Assembly (NCBI RefSeq): GCF_000963695.1
Contig: NZ_LAJX01000102.1
Span: 1-33,278 of the forward strand
DNA: 33,278 nt
Direction of reading: 5' to 3'
DNA from: Methylocucumis oryzae
GTDB taxonomy: Bacteria > Pseudomonadota > Gammaproteobacteria > Methylococcales > Methylomonadaceae
Of this stretch, positions 19,533 to 27,008 are shown in pieces. Positions within the stretch are counted from its first letter, which is position 1; every line of letters starts with the position of its first letter. Made by a program: the position numbers and the translations under genes. The notes under the pieces were generated by a model that saw only the letters and a program-made list of their open reading frames with translations, searched no databases and was not told the origin of the DNA.

Positions 19533-20330
19533 TTATAAGCATTGCTGACCAATATGATAAGGCGTGGCAACTAAATAATTGCCATGCCAATACGCTTCGA
19601 CAAAGGTGTTAGCATCGGTTAACACTAATAGAAAATCCCCAATACCAGCACTGACAAATGCGGCTTTTAAGGGAATATCGGAATTAGCCCGGTAATACCA
19701 ACCTACGGAATAAATGGTTAATTGCCCCACCGATTCATCAAAACCGCTGAAGCGGTAAAGCGGACCCGGCAAGAAAGACGGGTCTTGATAAAATTGGTAT
19801 TGCGTTAATGCACTGTATTCCGACACCCAGCAAGCGACGTTTTTGTGCCGCTAAAACCCGCCATAACGAGTTAAACAAATCGGTAGCCACTGAAGCATCG
19901 TTAACATAGTTGTAGCTATCGCCTTTTTCTAACGTGTTAAGATAATACGTGAGTGCCGGGGCGACGGTGAAGGCTTTTGCTGCACTCCAAGCTCCCCAGC
20001 CAGCCTGATTTTTAGCACGTACGCGCCAACTGCTGTTGCCAGGCGGTAGCGCTAAGCTGGGTACGCCGAACATGATTTTTTACTAGCTAAGCATTTTTGT
20101 TCGGCTTTATATTGATAATTACTAATGTTGCCGGTGCTGTCTTTTATCGACAATTGATAAAGACTCGCGCCGACAACCATTGACCATTGATAGCTGGTCG
20201 CGACTTCAGTGATGTTGCCTGCGGGTGAGCGCAGTATTGGCGCTTTCGGTAGTGCCGCATAGACAACTTCTGTGAACAGCGCGCAAACAATGAACAGTCC
20301 TAAGTAGTGGGATATTGTTTGAGTTTTCAT
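19533..20330 (-). CDS. Secreted protein with an Fn3-like N-terminal domain (two frameshifts)
   Basis: The rebuilt protein has about 265 residues. A Sec signal peptide opens it (MKTQTISHYLGLFIVCALF, cleavage likely after VVYA). Residues about 28-120 look like a fibronectin-III-like beta sandwich (APILRSPAGNITEV...YQW, later SSWRVRAKNQAGWGAWS). The C-terminal part has CWVSEYSALTQYQFY and a GFD...IYSVGWYYR segment of unknown family. Two shifts break the frame: one base missing near 20050-20075 and one extra base in a T5 run at 19840-19844. They cancel, so the first and last segments share a frame. I chose ATG 20330 because the signal peptide starts there. Role probably periplasmic or extracellular; unknown. 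Confidence 0.65.
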
Positions 20331-20342
20331 AGTGTTTACCGA

Positions 20343-20385
20343 GTTAAGTGTTAACAAGCCTAAGAGGGGTGTCGGTTAACTTAAC
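20343..20385. terminator. Possible hairpin between nucleotidyltransferase and Fn3-like gene
   Basis: gttaagtgttaac (20343-20355) is an imperfect inverted copy of gttaacttaac (20375-20385), 18 bases past the nucleotidyltransferase stop. No clear T run, so termination is only possible. Confidence 0.3.
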
Positions 20386-20402
20386 GCAAAAACATCCACG
20401 AA

Positions 20403-20879
20403 TCACGCGTGTAACTTGGGTAATATTACCAGTGGGTGGGGGACAGGTGCTGCGACGTGTTGGATCGGCCATATTACGACCGGAGGATTCTTGCACAAGT
20501 CGGAGGACAACTTCAGCAGATGGAAGTCTGTGTTCACCCAAGATCCCGGACGATAGTCAGCGCCTTGGCATGCCACTCGAGAGTGGCATTCTCGGTATGC
20601 GCAAGTTCGGCCTATATATTGATGCTTGGCATTGCAGAGGAAGACATCGGCTCCTGATGCGTAGCCCTGTAAGTACCCCTTGAGCTTACGGCCCGCTATA
20701 GCCACTGCTTCCATGTTGGCTTCATCGGAGACCGTCAGCAGGAAATCTATGTCTTTGGGATTGCTCTTGTTCGTAGTTAGCGAGCCTAAGAGTGCGACCC
20801 GTTCGACCCCGCGCACAAGAATGATTCTGCCGACGAAGGTCTCGCCAGCGGTTAAGAGTACTTGTCGAGTGATGTGCAT
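20403..20879 (-). CDS. Small stand-alone nucleotidyltransferase-fold protein
   Basis: A 158-residue protein with the pol-beta-type nucleotidyltransferase motif LLGSLTTNKSNPKDIDFLLT near residues 31-50 (GS followed by DxD). Downstream are GADVFLCN and YIGRTCAYRECHSRVAC, a Cys-rich part seen in a family of small bacterial nucleotidyltransferases annotated only by fold. Substrate unknown. RBS agagga lies about 8 bases before ATG 20879. The last 15 or so residues after VVIWP do not look family-like and may be read-through into altered 3' sequence. A truncated second copy of its 5' end, with RBS and ATG, lies at 23428-23461. Confidence 0.75.
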   Translation of the reverse strand: MHITRQVLLTAGETFVGRIILVRGVERVALLGSLTTNKSNPKDIDFLLTVSDEANMEAVAIAGRKLKGYLQGYASGADVFLCNAKHQYIGRTCAYRECHSRVACQGADYRPGSWVNTDFHLLKLSSDLCKNPPVVIWPIQHVAAPVPHPLVILPKLHA

Positions 20880-21143
20880 ATTATTTTCCTCTCAGTATAG
20901 CTTTGGTAATAGTATCAATAGCTAGCAAGGGCAGGGCAATCACCAACGGGTCGTGCGTCTTACAAACGTTGAGTCAGTAGACAAAATTTAGTACAGAACA
21001 ATATTTATACAAACGATAATGCCTCCGCGCTAAAACAAGCAGCATTTTTTGTTTGGTTTTTTCACGTATTGCCACAGTTACGCAATAGCTCAGTCTGGTC
21101 GGCTTAATGTAGGCCATCGTTTTAGCTCTTGTGCTAATAAAAC
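20874..21143. repeat. Direct repeat, left copy (junction duplication)
   Basis: Matches 23454-23702 in the same orientation. Identity is high at both ends: about 50 bases from the nucleotidyltransferase start outward, and about 70 bases around caatagctcagtctggtcgg. The middle is diverged and differs in length. The copy includes the ancestral GT39 3' end and nucleotidyltransferase 5' end, so both copies are old versions of one intergenic junction. Confidence 0.75.
21090..21143 (-). pseudogene. 3' remnant of a GT39 glycosyltransferase gene
   Basis: Minus-strand codons read VLLAQELKRWPTLSRPD then stop; the intact GT39 gene at 23656 ends VLLAQGLKQWPVLSRPD then stop. Upstream of codon V the similarity ends abruptly near 21143, marking the break point of the inserted island. 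Confidence 0.8.
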
Positions 21144-21199
21144 TAACTGGGGTCATATATTTAAATTCTTGCTGTTTTTCTACTCGGACGCCGGTTTTA

Positions 21200-21944
21200 T
21201 TAGCCATTAATTTGACGTGCATGTTGTGCTACAACGTCTTGCCAAAGTTTCTCAAATTCACTAAGTAATTTTTGGAATGACTCGGCTTCGGTTTTTAATC
21301 GTGAATTTTCTATGGCTTGCTCACTCGACCAAGTAGTGGCTCTTTGTTGCTCAGTTGCCGTGGCTTCCGCTACGCCATAGACATAACCTGTGCGCACATC
21401 GAACAATGCCGCTGATGCAGTTGTTGTTACCAGAGCCTTTTTATTGGGTAAGAACCCAAGCGATATAATAGACAGTGGCCCAATGTCGGTACTTTCTACA
21501 TTAAACCGAGTGTCTATTGAATAGACCAACAACATGTCTGTTTTTAGGCTTGCGGCTGCAAGCCGCAAATCTTTTATTGATTGAAGCTTTTCGGATAGCA
21601 GTATGCGGCTCATAGCCGCGATGCCTGAAACCATTGGCAAGCGACCCAGCCTATCAAGGTCTTGCTCTGTTTCAATATCCCGTGTAGTCACAATGCAGAA
21701 CGTTCCCTCACCATAACACTGATTGTTAAATGAGTGATAGCCGGTGGATTGCACTCTTGCCAAAGCGATGCGGGATGGAAAAGGTGCGGCCGGCTCACGC
21801 TGCATGATTTCCGCAATATCGCCATCGGTTTTGGCTAGATTGCCGACATTGATGCCTGCACCAGGCGTTTTGATACGTGGCGCAGCCGGTAATCGATAAT
21901 GCCAGTGCGACTACGAGGATAAGACGTTTGTAATTAAAGTGCAT
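21200..21944 (-). CDS. Putative lipoprotein of unknown function (one frameshift)
   Basis: About 247 residues when rebuilt. Upstream of the longer frame (21805) a start at 21944 gives a signal peptide with a lipobox (LILVVALALSITGC), then one extra base near 21880-21885 (cc in place of c) must be removed to enter the main frame, which then reads RIKTPGAGINVGNLAKTDGD. The rest is soluble, with alternating beta strands (DMLLVYSIDTRF, ALVTTTASAALFDVRTGYVYG) and a C-terminal helix. I do not recognise the family; the layout resembles outer-membrane lipoproteins whose domain has a CsgG/LpoB-like alpha-beta pattern, but this is weak. It is the last gene of the island. Confidence 0.55.
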
Positions 21945-22017
21945 GGATGCCTGATCGTTTAATGGCTGGCGTAAAGCTCAGTGGCTGAGTATTAGTGGAT
22001 TTTGCAGGAATGTTGAG

Positions 22018-22221
22018 TTAAGCCTTAATTGCTTTCTTTATGATTTCAGTCGAATGTCGCAAGCGTGGGCTATCTACCAGGTTAAACCCCAATGCAAGAC
22101 AATGCTCTTGCGCCGCTTGAGAGTAAGTAAGCAAATCATTGTGATATAGCTCCGCAAGTCTTTGCCGCGTATCGTGAATTTCATTAACAATTGAATTTTG
22201 GCTAGGTTGTAGGGTGTTCAT
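22018..22221 (-). CDS. Small antitoxin-like partner of the PIN gene
   Basis: A 67-residue protein: an N-terminal SIVNEIHDTRQRLAELYHND segment followed by helical sequence and a basic tail. Small proteins with the IV-x-E-(I/V)-(R/H)-x-x-R-x-x-L pattern are often found next to PIN-domain genes and are annotated as antitoxins. Its ATG shares an A with the stop of the PIN gene (TAATG), so translation is coupled. The toxin-first order is the reverse of the most common VapBC order but is known for this type. The partner is truncated, so the pair is probably not a working toxin-antitoxin module. Confidence 0.6.
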   Translation of the reverse strand: MNTLQPSQNSIVNEIHDTRQRLAELYHNDLLTYSQAAQEHCLALGFNLVDSPRLRHSTEIIKKAIKA

Positions 22222-22500
22222 TATCTAGTCTCCATTAGTTCAAAAGGGGTCACCAGCTCAGGTAACTTATATCCCTTGGCGGAACACAAACCGCGCATTA
22301 CAGGCAATTGCGCCGGGTTGGCAATGTGTGTGCAATTCCAGGTTAGAAGTACATCCATCTCATGATAAGCCGCGCAAGCAATATGCAAAGCATCTAATCT
22401 TGCTTTAGGCGGCAGTCCTCCGCCCAAGAGTAAAAATTCAGCTAATGTTGGGATTTCTGTTGTAATGACTGAGGTCAGAGTAGGCTTATTACTCTGATCC
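22221..22500 (-). pseudogene. N-terminally truncated PIN-domain protein
   Basis: The C-terminal half of a PIN nuclease is intact: LPPKARLDALHIACAAYHEM, then LLTWNCTHIANP and a final VTPFELMETR, as in VapC-like proteins of about 160 residues. The frame extends in protein-like sequence (PTLTSVITTEIPTLAEFLLL) up to about 22490 but has no ATG, and a stop lies at about 22510. The N-terminal half with the first catalytic Asp (usually in LDTS near the start) is absent. The break coincides with the hairpin at 22473-22500. TTG 22427 could start a fragment, but that fragment would lack the active site. Confidence 0.75.
22473..22500. repeat. REP-like hairpin at the PIN break point
   Basis: ggtcagagta (22473-22482) pairs with tactctgatcc (22490-22500), one bulged base, 7-base loop ggcttat. 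This resembles the short ggtcagagta-type palindromes common in gammaproteobacterial intergenic regions. It lies where the PIN reading frame loses its family resemblance. Confidence 0.55.
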
Positions 22501-22548
22501 CTGTTTTATTGCCTTGATTTGTATAGGCTATCGGTGTTAACAGCATTT

Positions 22549-23361
22549 CTATGACTGGTAGACATAATTTCTATGATACTCAAGATAAGGTAAATTTTCT
22601 TTCTTGATATCCTTAATTACTAGACCTGGATGAATTCCTAATATACCTCTAGAGGCAACATCTAAAGCTGAGGAAATTACTATGGCTCCAGTATTATCAA
22701 ACGTTATTAGCCCTGTGTCGAATGATGAATCTAAATTAGGTGTGAGTAAAAAACCATTGAATACATCAAGTCTTTCTACATTGTTGGAGTCTCGCCATGG
22801 TTTGATATGGGATGCTTTTAACAAAGGAATTGCGGGACAGCTTGTCACTGAACATGCACCCCACAAATCAATCAGTTGCTTTCTAAATAGTCCTTGGCCA
22901 ACGCGGCTATTGATAACTGATTCTTTTTCTGTAGTGGGCAGATTTTCTAGTTGCCCTTCGGCCTCCTTAATTTCCTCTAGCTCGTTGCAAAAGTAGGCAA
23001 TAGGATGTGTTAATAATTGTTCTATGAAGTTTCGGAATGCAGCTTCAGAATCAAAACCGAACGGCATTCCGTAACAAATTTCCTTCTTTCCCTTATTTTG
23101 TTTTTTAGGGAACATCTTCATGTTCGACTTATGAATATATTTTTGTTGGCTCTGAACTCCATAGGTCGCCATAAGATTGTCTCTAAACGATTGATGTCGC
23201 GGATGAATAACCAAGCCAGAATAATTTTCCCCAGCTTTCTTGTTCACATAAATGTACTGATCCGTTGAGGGCAACGTGTAACCTATTGCATACTGGGTTT
23301 CGTGTTTTTTTGTGCAGCCAATTGATTCGAGCAATCTCGCAATTTCATTTGAAGTTAGCAT
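22549..23361 (-). CDS. HNH endonuclease (HNH_2 type)
   Basis: A 270-residue protein. The C-terminal half (about 150-250) has RVGQGLFRKQLIDLWGACSV, then LKASHIKPW, and FNGFLLTPNLDSSFDTGLI: the His of SHIKPW, Asn of TPNLD and downstream Asp/His form the betabetaalpha-metal site. This arrangement is typical of HNH_2 restriction-like nucleases. The N-terminal part is unassigned and basic (KNKGKKEICYG), possibly a DNA- or target-recognition domain. No methyltransferase is nearby, so it may be a modification-dependent or phage-defence nuclease. It sits in the island between junction repeats, just inside the right copy, which suggests gain by recombination. Confidence 0.82.
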   Translation of the reverse strand: MLTSNEIARLLESIGCTKKHETQYAIGYTLPSTDQYIYVNKKAGENYSGLVIHPRHQSFRDNLMATYGVQSQQKYIHKSNMKMFPKKQNKGKKEICYGMPFGFDSEAAFRNFIEQLLTHPIAYFCNELEEIKEAEGQLENLPTTEKESVINSRVGQGLFRKQLIDLWGACSVTSCPAIPLLKASHIKPWRDSNNVERLDVFNGFLLTPNLDSSFDTGLITFDNTGAIVISSALDVASRGILGIHPGLVIKDIKKENLPYLEYHRNYVYQS

Positions 23362-23427
23362 TAGTTATAAAGCATCCTTTCTTGCTACGAATAAGGAGCT
23401 AGATAGCTTCAACCTATCTACTAAAAA

Positions 23428-23461
23428 AAGACCGGCAGTAAGGTAATCGATTGATCTGCAT
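23428..23461 (-). pseudogene. 5' remnant of a nucleotidyltransferase gene
   Basis: Codons MQINR correspond to MHITR of the intact gene at 20403-20879, with 13 of 15 bases identical, and a following LTAG (one base out of frame) corresponds to its LTAG. The RBS (aaagga) and ATG are retained. Similarity stops near 23428. Confidence 0.6.
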
Positions 23462-23702
23462 ATTATTTTCCTTTTCAGTATAGCTTGGGTCACCGTATCA
23501 ATCGCTAGTAAGGGCGGTGCTTATTACCAACTTTGAGTCAGTGGACAAAATCTAGCACAATCTAAAACTTATGCAAATTATAGTTAACGTTAGTAGTAAA
23601 GCAATGGGCATCTTCTTGCTAATTGACTCACGCATTACCATGAATAAGCAATAGCTCAGTCTGGTCGGCTTAACACAGGCCATTGTTTTAGCCCTTGCGC
23701 TA
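23454..23702. repeat. Direct repeat, right copy (junction duplication)
   Basis: Right-hand partner of 20874-21143, in direct orientation. It contains the true 3' end of the GT39 gene and the intergenic stretch leading to the dead nucleotidyltransferase start. Of the intergenic interval 23362-23655, the rest (23362-23427) shows no feature beyond the HNH leader. Confidence 0.75.
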
Positions 23703-25206
23703 ATAACACATGGTAAGGATTGCTTATGTCGAGAGGGTTTTCGATTTGGCCTAGGGTTTGAATATGCTCGAAAGCGTTGGTGATGGCTTTGGGCAAGGGT
23801 ATGTATTTATGTTCGACTATTAAATAGGCTGAATGGCCGATTGGGTCATTAGGGCCGGGCCAGAGTTCGTATTGTGAGGCGATTTGGCCTGTTGTTTCGT
23901 AGCGGTAAACCTGCGGCTGCTCTGGTAGGTAAAACGCTAATTCACTGGTCATGAAGCGATGGCCTAGTGTGATAATGAACGCGTCTTGTCCGTGTTGTTG
24001 TCGGTAATTGTCCACTTGAGTAGCGAGTTGACGCCAGTATTTAAAGCGGCTGGTCGGGTCTAGTGGGCTGTTGGTTAAGTTAAAGACTGAGATTAATAGC
24101 GGTAATGCGTAAGTTATCAGCACTAAGCCTAAACCTAGTTTTATGCCGTTGGTGAGGCTATTGGGTAAGGTTTTGAGCTGGCTATAGCTGCCGCTAATTA
24201 GGATAATTGCGCTAAAGTAAAACGGCACTGCCCAGTTGCCCTGAGTTTTTTGGCCTATATTTAATAGAAAAATACCGGCTAATAGCACTGGGCCTGTTAG
24301 GGTTAAAAACTGTTCAGCGGCGTTGAGCTGTTTAAAGTGGCGCAAGCGTTTTGCGCTATCTGAGATAACGAGTACGCAGAGTAATGGCGAGATTAACAGT
24401 AATTGATAACCGATGAAGCTAGCGGCTTGGCTTGCTCTAGCGGATAGGTTTAAAACCTCTTGGGTTAAGTGATGTTTACTATGCTCATACATGACCCAAT
24501 CATGCTCGGCATTCCACGCTAGGATGGGTATTAAGCTAAGCAAAACGGGTGCTAAATAGCTGAAAAAACATCGGCTTAGTAGTAACTGCCGTCTATTTTG
24601 TTCTAGCGCTAAGAAAATCAATACCATTAACGGTAACAGTAAAGCGACTTGTTTGCTTAAGACTGCTGCACCGGTTGCACAGCCAGCCCATAGCCAGGCT
24701 TTATCACGTTGTTTAAATAAGGCTTGCGCAAGATAATAGAGTGACATAGCCCAAAAACAACACAGCGGTGCGTCTATGGTCATGATAAAGCCTAACAAGA
24801 CGTTAAACGGCATGGCGATTAACATGAGTAAGGCTAAACAACCGGCTTTAGGTGAGTAAAGCGCTGAGGTTGTTTTGTACAAATAAACTAGGGTTAAGAG
24901 GTTTAATATAGCGGCGGGTAGGCGTACTGACTCTACGCTAGAGCCGCCTAGTGTTGTGGCAACTGCGATAATCCATGCCACCATCGGTGGTTTACTGTAA
25001 TAACACCAATCGGGTTGGCGTGACCAATCCCAGTAATAGCTCTCATCACCGATTAGCTCTAAGCCATTGCCGACAATATAGCCAATTTTTACAGTGAGTA
25101 TGCCTATAAATAGCCAGATTAGCCGACGCTCTGATAGTGACAGTAAGGAGGTTAGCATGGGGTGAGGCAATAGCAAGGTCGTTGTCAGCTTTCGCAAGGT
25201 ACGCAT
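23656..25206 (-). CDS. GT39 (ArnT/PMT-like) membrane glycosyltransferase
   Basis: A 516-residue integral membrane protein with about ten spans in its first 400 residues and a soluble C-terminal part. The first periplasmic loop holds the family motif LIGDESYYWDWS (acidic pair DE) followed by PDWCYYSKPPMVAWI, typical of PMT_2/GT39 enzymes, which take a sugar from a polyprenyl phosphate donor and pass it to lipid A or another envelope acceptor. The GT2 (17047) and LAB_N (17771) genes could supply the donor. ATG 25206 lies in a fragment of repeat family 1, so a later ATG (25158, MLTSLLSLSERR) may be the original start; neither has a strong RBS. It lies downstream of the Anbu gene on the same strand. 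Confidence 0.85.
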   Translation of the reverse strand: MRTLRKLTTTLLLPHPMLTSLLSLSERRLIWLFIGILTVKIGYIVGNGLELIGDESYYWDWSRQPDWCYYSKPPMVAWIIAVATTLGGSSVESVRLPAAILNLLTLVYLYKTTSALYSPKAGCLALLMLIAMPFNVLLGFIMTIDAPLCCFWAMSLYYLAQALFKQRDKAWLWAGCATGAAVLSKQVALLLPLMVLIFLALEQNRRQLLLSRCFFSYLAPVLLSLIPILAWNAEHDWVMYEHSKHHLTQEVLNLSARASQAASFIGYQLLLISPLLCVLVISDSAKRLRHFKQLNAAEQFLTLTGPVLLAGIFLLNIGQKTQGNWAVPFYFSAIILISGSYSQLKTLPNSLTNGIKLGLGLVLITYALPLLISVFNLTNSPLDPTSRFKYWRQLATQVDNYRQQHGQDAFIITLGHRFMTSELAFYLPEQPQVYRYETTGQIASQYELWPGPNDPIGHSAYLIVEHKYIPLPKAITNAFEHIQTLGQIENPLDISNPYHVLLAQGLKQWPVLSRPD

Positions 25207-25218
25207 GGCGTACCCTAC
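25198..25218. repeat. Half-copy of repeat family 1
   Basis: ggtacgcatggcgtaccc (25198-25215) and the next tac match an internal arm of the 18067-18215 element at 18 of 21 positions and form a 7-bp perfect palindrome. It overlaps the putative GT39 start. Confidence 0.5.
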
Positions 25219-25254
25219 ATGAATAACTGACGGTGACCGTTTAGAGGGGATGCG

Positions 25255-26014
25255 TTACAGGACAACACGCATTTTTTTGTCAGTTTGTGGTGTTAAGCAG
25301 GGTAGGGCAGAAATCGCTTCGCGTAATTTCGATTCCCAGCTTCGTCTCAGTCTAGGTAAGTAGTCGTCATCATCATCGAAGCAATAATATTCGTTAAAGC
25401 TAAAGCTATTTTTGCGGTAAATCAGCATTTCTACTGGTGGGCCTACACTGGCATTACTGCGGATAGTTGAATCCATAGAGACCAAGCAACAGCGAGCCGC
25501 TTCATCAATAGATGATTCTAATTTTAAAAACCTATCTAAAATAGGTTTGCCGTATTTACTTTCGCCAATTTGCAAAAAAAAGGTGTGTTAGCGGACGTGG
25601 TGATACTATTACCTTCGGCATATACCATATAGGCGCCATGGGGTTCATCACCAATTTGACCGGCGATAATAAATGTGGCGGTAAAGTTAAACGCGGATTG
25701 GCCTTCGGCATTTAAATGTTGTTTTTGTTTCTCGACGCTAATATGACCTAAATAACTAGCGGCTTCAGACAAACATTCAACGGTATTTAAATTAACTCCC
25801 GCTTTTTTTTATTTTGTCTCTATGCAATTGCTCAATCACCGCTTGGGTTGTAGCAAGATTGCCGGCGCACATTAATATAATAAATCGGTCGCTATTCGTT
25901 TCAAATGCGTGCATTTTTCCCGTGGGTACTGACATTATCAATACCCGCGTTGGTTCGAGAGTCCGATACCAGAATTAAACCTTCATTGATAGAAGCGGCA
26001 ATACAATAAGTCAT
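25255..26014 (-). CDS. Anbu proteasome-like peptidase (three homopolymer frameshifts)
   Basis: Anbu (ancestral beta-subunit, COG3484) is a self-assembling Ntn-hydrolase related to proteasome beta subunits. The rebuilt protein has about 252 residues, the family length. It begins MTYCIAASINEGLILVSDSR, whose Thr2 is the expected nucleophile after Met removal; TNAGIDNVSTHGKMHAFE follows, with the Lys of GK as the general base partner. Later blocks are LSEAASYLGHISVEKQ and QIGESKYGKPILDR. Frame changes occur at T5 25914-25918 (one extra), T8 25803-25810 (one extra) and A8 25574-25581 (one missing or two extra). All are homopolymers, so the gene is probably intact. Anbu genes sit with alpha-E, ATP-grasp and transglutaminase genes, as here. 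Confidence 0.88.
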
Positions 26015-26126
26015 AGTCTTAACAGGGCAAGAACAAGGCAGAGTATTTTAATCTTTATTTAAGTAAATTACACCAGGTGTGCTTGATGCGAAAGCTTTTA
26101 GGTCAAGGAATTATCATTATGAGCGC

Positions 26127-27008
26127 TCAGCGTCTTGCGACATCAACAGACACACTTAACGAATGCTGACCACCACCATAAGCAATACCTTTAAGTGGCG
26201 TAACATCGGCAAAATCACGTCCCCAGCCTAACGTGATATATTGGTCATTCGGTATTTTATTATTGGTGGGGTCAAAATCTTGCCAGCCGATAGTCGGTAT
26301 GTAGACGGCAAGCCAAGCATGTGAGGCATCTGCACCGACGAGCCTAGGCGTGCCAGGTGCAGGTATGGTTTCTAAGTAGCCTGAGATATAGCGTGCGGCT
26401 AACCCTAAGCTGCGTAGGCAGGCTATCGCTAAATGGGCAAAGTCCTGACATACCCCGCGCTTATGCTCTAACACGGTAGCTAACGGCGTGGCTATTGTCG
26501 TGAAAGAGGGGTCATAAGTGAAATCATGGTAAATGCGTTGGGTTAAATCGCAAGTAGCTTGAAATAACGATTGGTCTTTAGTAAACGAGGCCTCTGCATA
26601 AGCCACTAAATCATCTGAAGCGGTGACCATTGCTGAATCCAATAAGAATTGTTTGGCTTCTAATAGCTCGGGTGTTAATAGTGCGTGGCTATCTGAGCTT
26701 AGTAGTTCGCGTGCCGCTTCCCACGTTATCGCAGCATTGCTTGGCATAGGCATCGCTGTGACACAGACATCGCTGATAGCGGTAACAGTGAGTTCTTTAT
26801 GCGCTTGCTGAATGGCAAAATAAGCGGTGCGATTACCAAAGTAATCGTCAAATTCTTGAAAATCACTCGGTGTAGGCGTGATAACAAACCTGGTATTTAA
26901 ACAACGCTGGTGCGCTAAATTGCGCGGCTGTAGACGAGCTTGATTTTGACATAATCCGACGGCTTGGCTGTAGTGATAAGTCGTTGTGTGGGTAATCCTG
27001 TAGTTCAT
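26127..27008 (-). CDS. Transglutaminase-like protein of the Anbu cluster
   Basis: An intact 293-residue protein. The N-terminal 100 residues form the bacterial transglutaminase-like beta domain (MNYRITHTTTYHYSQAVGLC). The papain-like core carries the triad as Cys in RGVCQDFAHLA (near 180), His in ADASHAWLAVYIP (near 235) and Asp in WQDFDPTNN (near 250). Family members may act as amidases or peptidases, or form isopeptide bonds. The ATG overlaps the stop of the upstream ATP-grasp/alpha-E gene (ATGA), so the two are coupled; Anbu starts 113 bases downstream. Confidence 0.92.
   Translation of the reverse strand: MNYRITHTTTYHYSQAVGLCQNQARLQPRNLAHQRCLNTRFVITPTPSDFQEFDDYFGNRTAYFAIQQAHKELTVTAISDVCVTAMPMPSNAAITWEAARELLSSDSHALLTPELLEAKQFLLDSAMVTASDDLVAYAEASFTKDQSLFQATCDLTQRIYHDFTYDPSFTTIATPLATVLEHKRGVCQDFAHLAIACLRSLGLAARYISGYLETIPAPGTPRLVGADASHAWLAVYIPTIGWQDFDPTNNKIPNDQYITLGWGRDFADVTPLKGIAYGGGQHSLSVSVDVARR

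Noticed and set aside
20344-20541. Frame containing PTGNITQV, like the PAGNITEV of the neighbouring Fn3-like protein
   Set aside because: Possibly a remnant of an Fn3-like domain, but the match is about eight residues and it overlaps the nucleotidyltransferase end; too weak to call.
25207-25254. Independent promoter region for the GT39 gene
   Set aside because: Only 48 bases between Anbu stop and GT39 start, with part of a repeat inside; no clear -35/-10 pair.
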